From Rhodocyclaceae bacterium (GTDB lineage Bacteria; Pseudomonadota; Gammaproteobacteria; Burkholderiales; Rhodocyclaceae), in contig JAUYFZ010000035.1 in the NCBI GenBank assembly GCA_030689585.1, positions 1 to 7,189 of the forward strand: a stretch of DNA of 7,189 nucleotides. The letters are read 5' to 3'. The position numbers and the translations under genes were made by a program. The notes under the pieces were generated by a model. It had not been told where the DNA came from. It made no database searches and worked only from the letters and a program-made list of their open reading frames with translations. This document shows, piece after piece, positions 7,159 through 7,189 of the stretch (position 1 is the stretch's first letter; the number at the start of each line of letters is the position of its first letter).

Positions 7159-7189
7159 ATGCGCACCAACCTCCCCGTCACCTCCAACG
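7159..7189 (+). CDS. Start of the next gene, possibly an Aer-like PAS chemoreceptor (partial, runs off the window)
   Basis: An ATG at 7159 follows an AGGAG ribosome site (7145-7149) with nine bases between, 22 bases after the preceding receptor. The ten residues visible read MRTNLPVTSN. From memory, many proteobacterial Aer-type receptors begin with an MRxNxPVT stretch just before the redox-sensing PAS domain, so another receptor fits both sequence and context. Ten residues cannot prove this; cheR, cheD or an unrelated gene remain possible. Confidence 0.6.
   Translation, partial: MRTNLPVTSN

Overview
The window is a compact, all-plus-strand chemotaxis operon: a soluble receptor-like protein, CheY, CheA, CheW, a large transmembrane chemoreceptor, and the first codons of a further gene. 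Gaps between genes are only 11 to 22 bases and each start has a Shine-Dalgarno-like sequence, so the genes are probably co-transcribed from a promoter upstream of the window. Protein style (Tsr/Tar-like receptor tip, NIT-type sensor, CheA with aromatic repeats in its linker, a GC-rich palindromic repeat of a kind often met in proteobacterial genomes) points to a Gram-negative proteobacterium, most likely a betaproteobacterium. That assignment is from recalled family resemblance, not a search.

Layout: 40-1092 encodes a 350-residue receptor-like protein with no membrane segment. 1104-1469 is CheY. 1488-3869 is CheA (793 aa). 3883-4392 is CheW. 4410-7136 is a 908-residue receptor arranged TM - NIT sensor - TM - HAMP - PAS-like - tandem HAMP - signalling hairpin - CheR/CheB-type tether. 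7159-7189 is the start of another gene, whose first residues resemble Aer-like PAS receptors. No stretch over 300 bases lacks a gene, and no RNA gene, insertion sequence or CRISPR array is visible.

How they work together: the receptor at 4410 (and perhaps the next gene product) would sense a ligand such as nitrate/nitrite or redox state. CheW couples it to CheA, which phosphorylates CheY at Asp53. No cheZ, cheC, cheX, cheR, cheB or cheD is inside the window. The first gene may supply part of what is missing: downstream of its receptor tip it carries an FQDxxxQ motif with the same D-xxx-Q spacing as the CheZ phosphatase active site, and it lies directly next to cheY.

The most unusual DNA is inside cheA. 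An approximately 86-base nested palindromic element lies in frame in the linker between the phosphotransfer domain and the next domain. It abuts an 11-C homopolymer and ends in a G-run array that fits a G-quadruplex pattern. A one-base slip in the C run would truncate CheA before its kinase core. Further downstream the CheA linker carries five spaced copies of a Tyr-Gly-Phe-Phe motif of unknown role.
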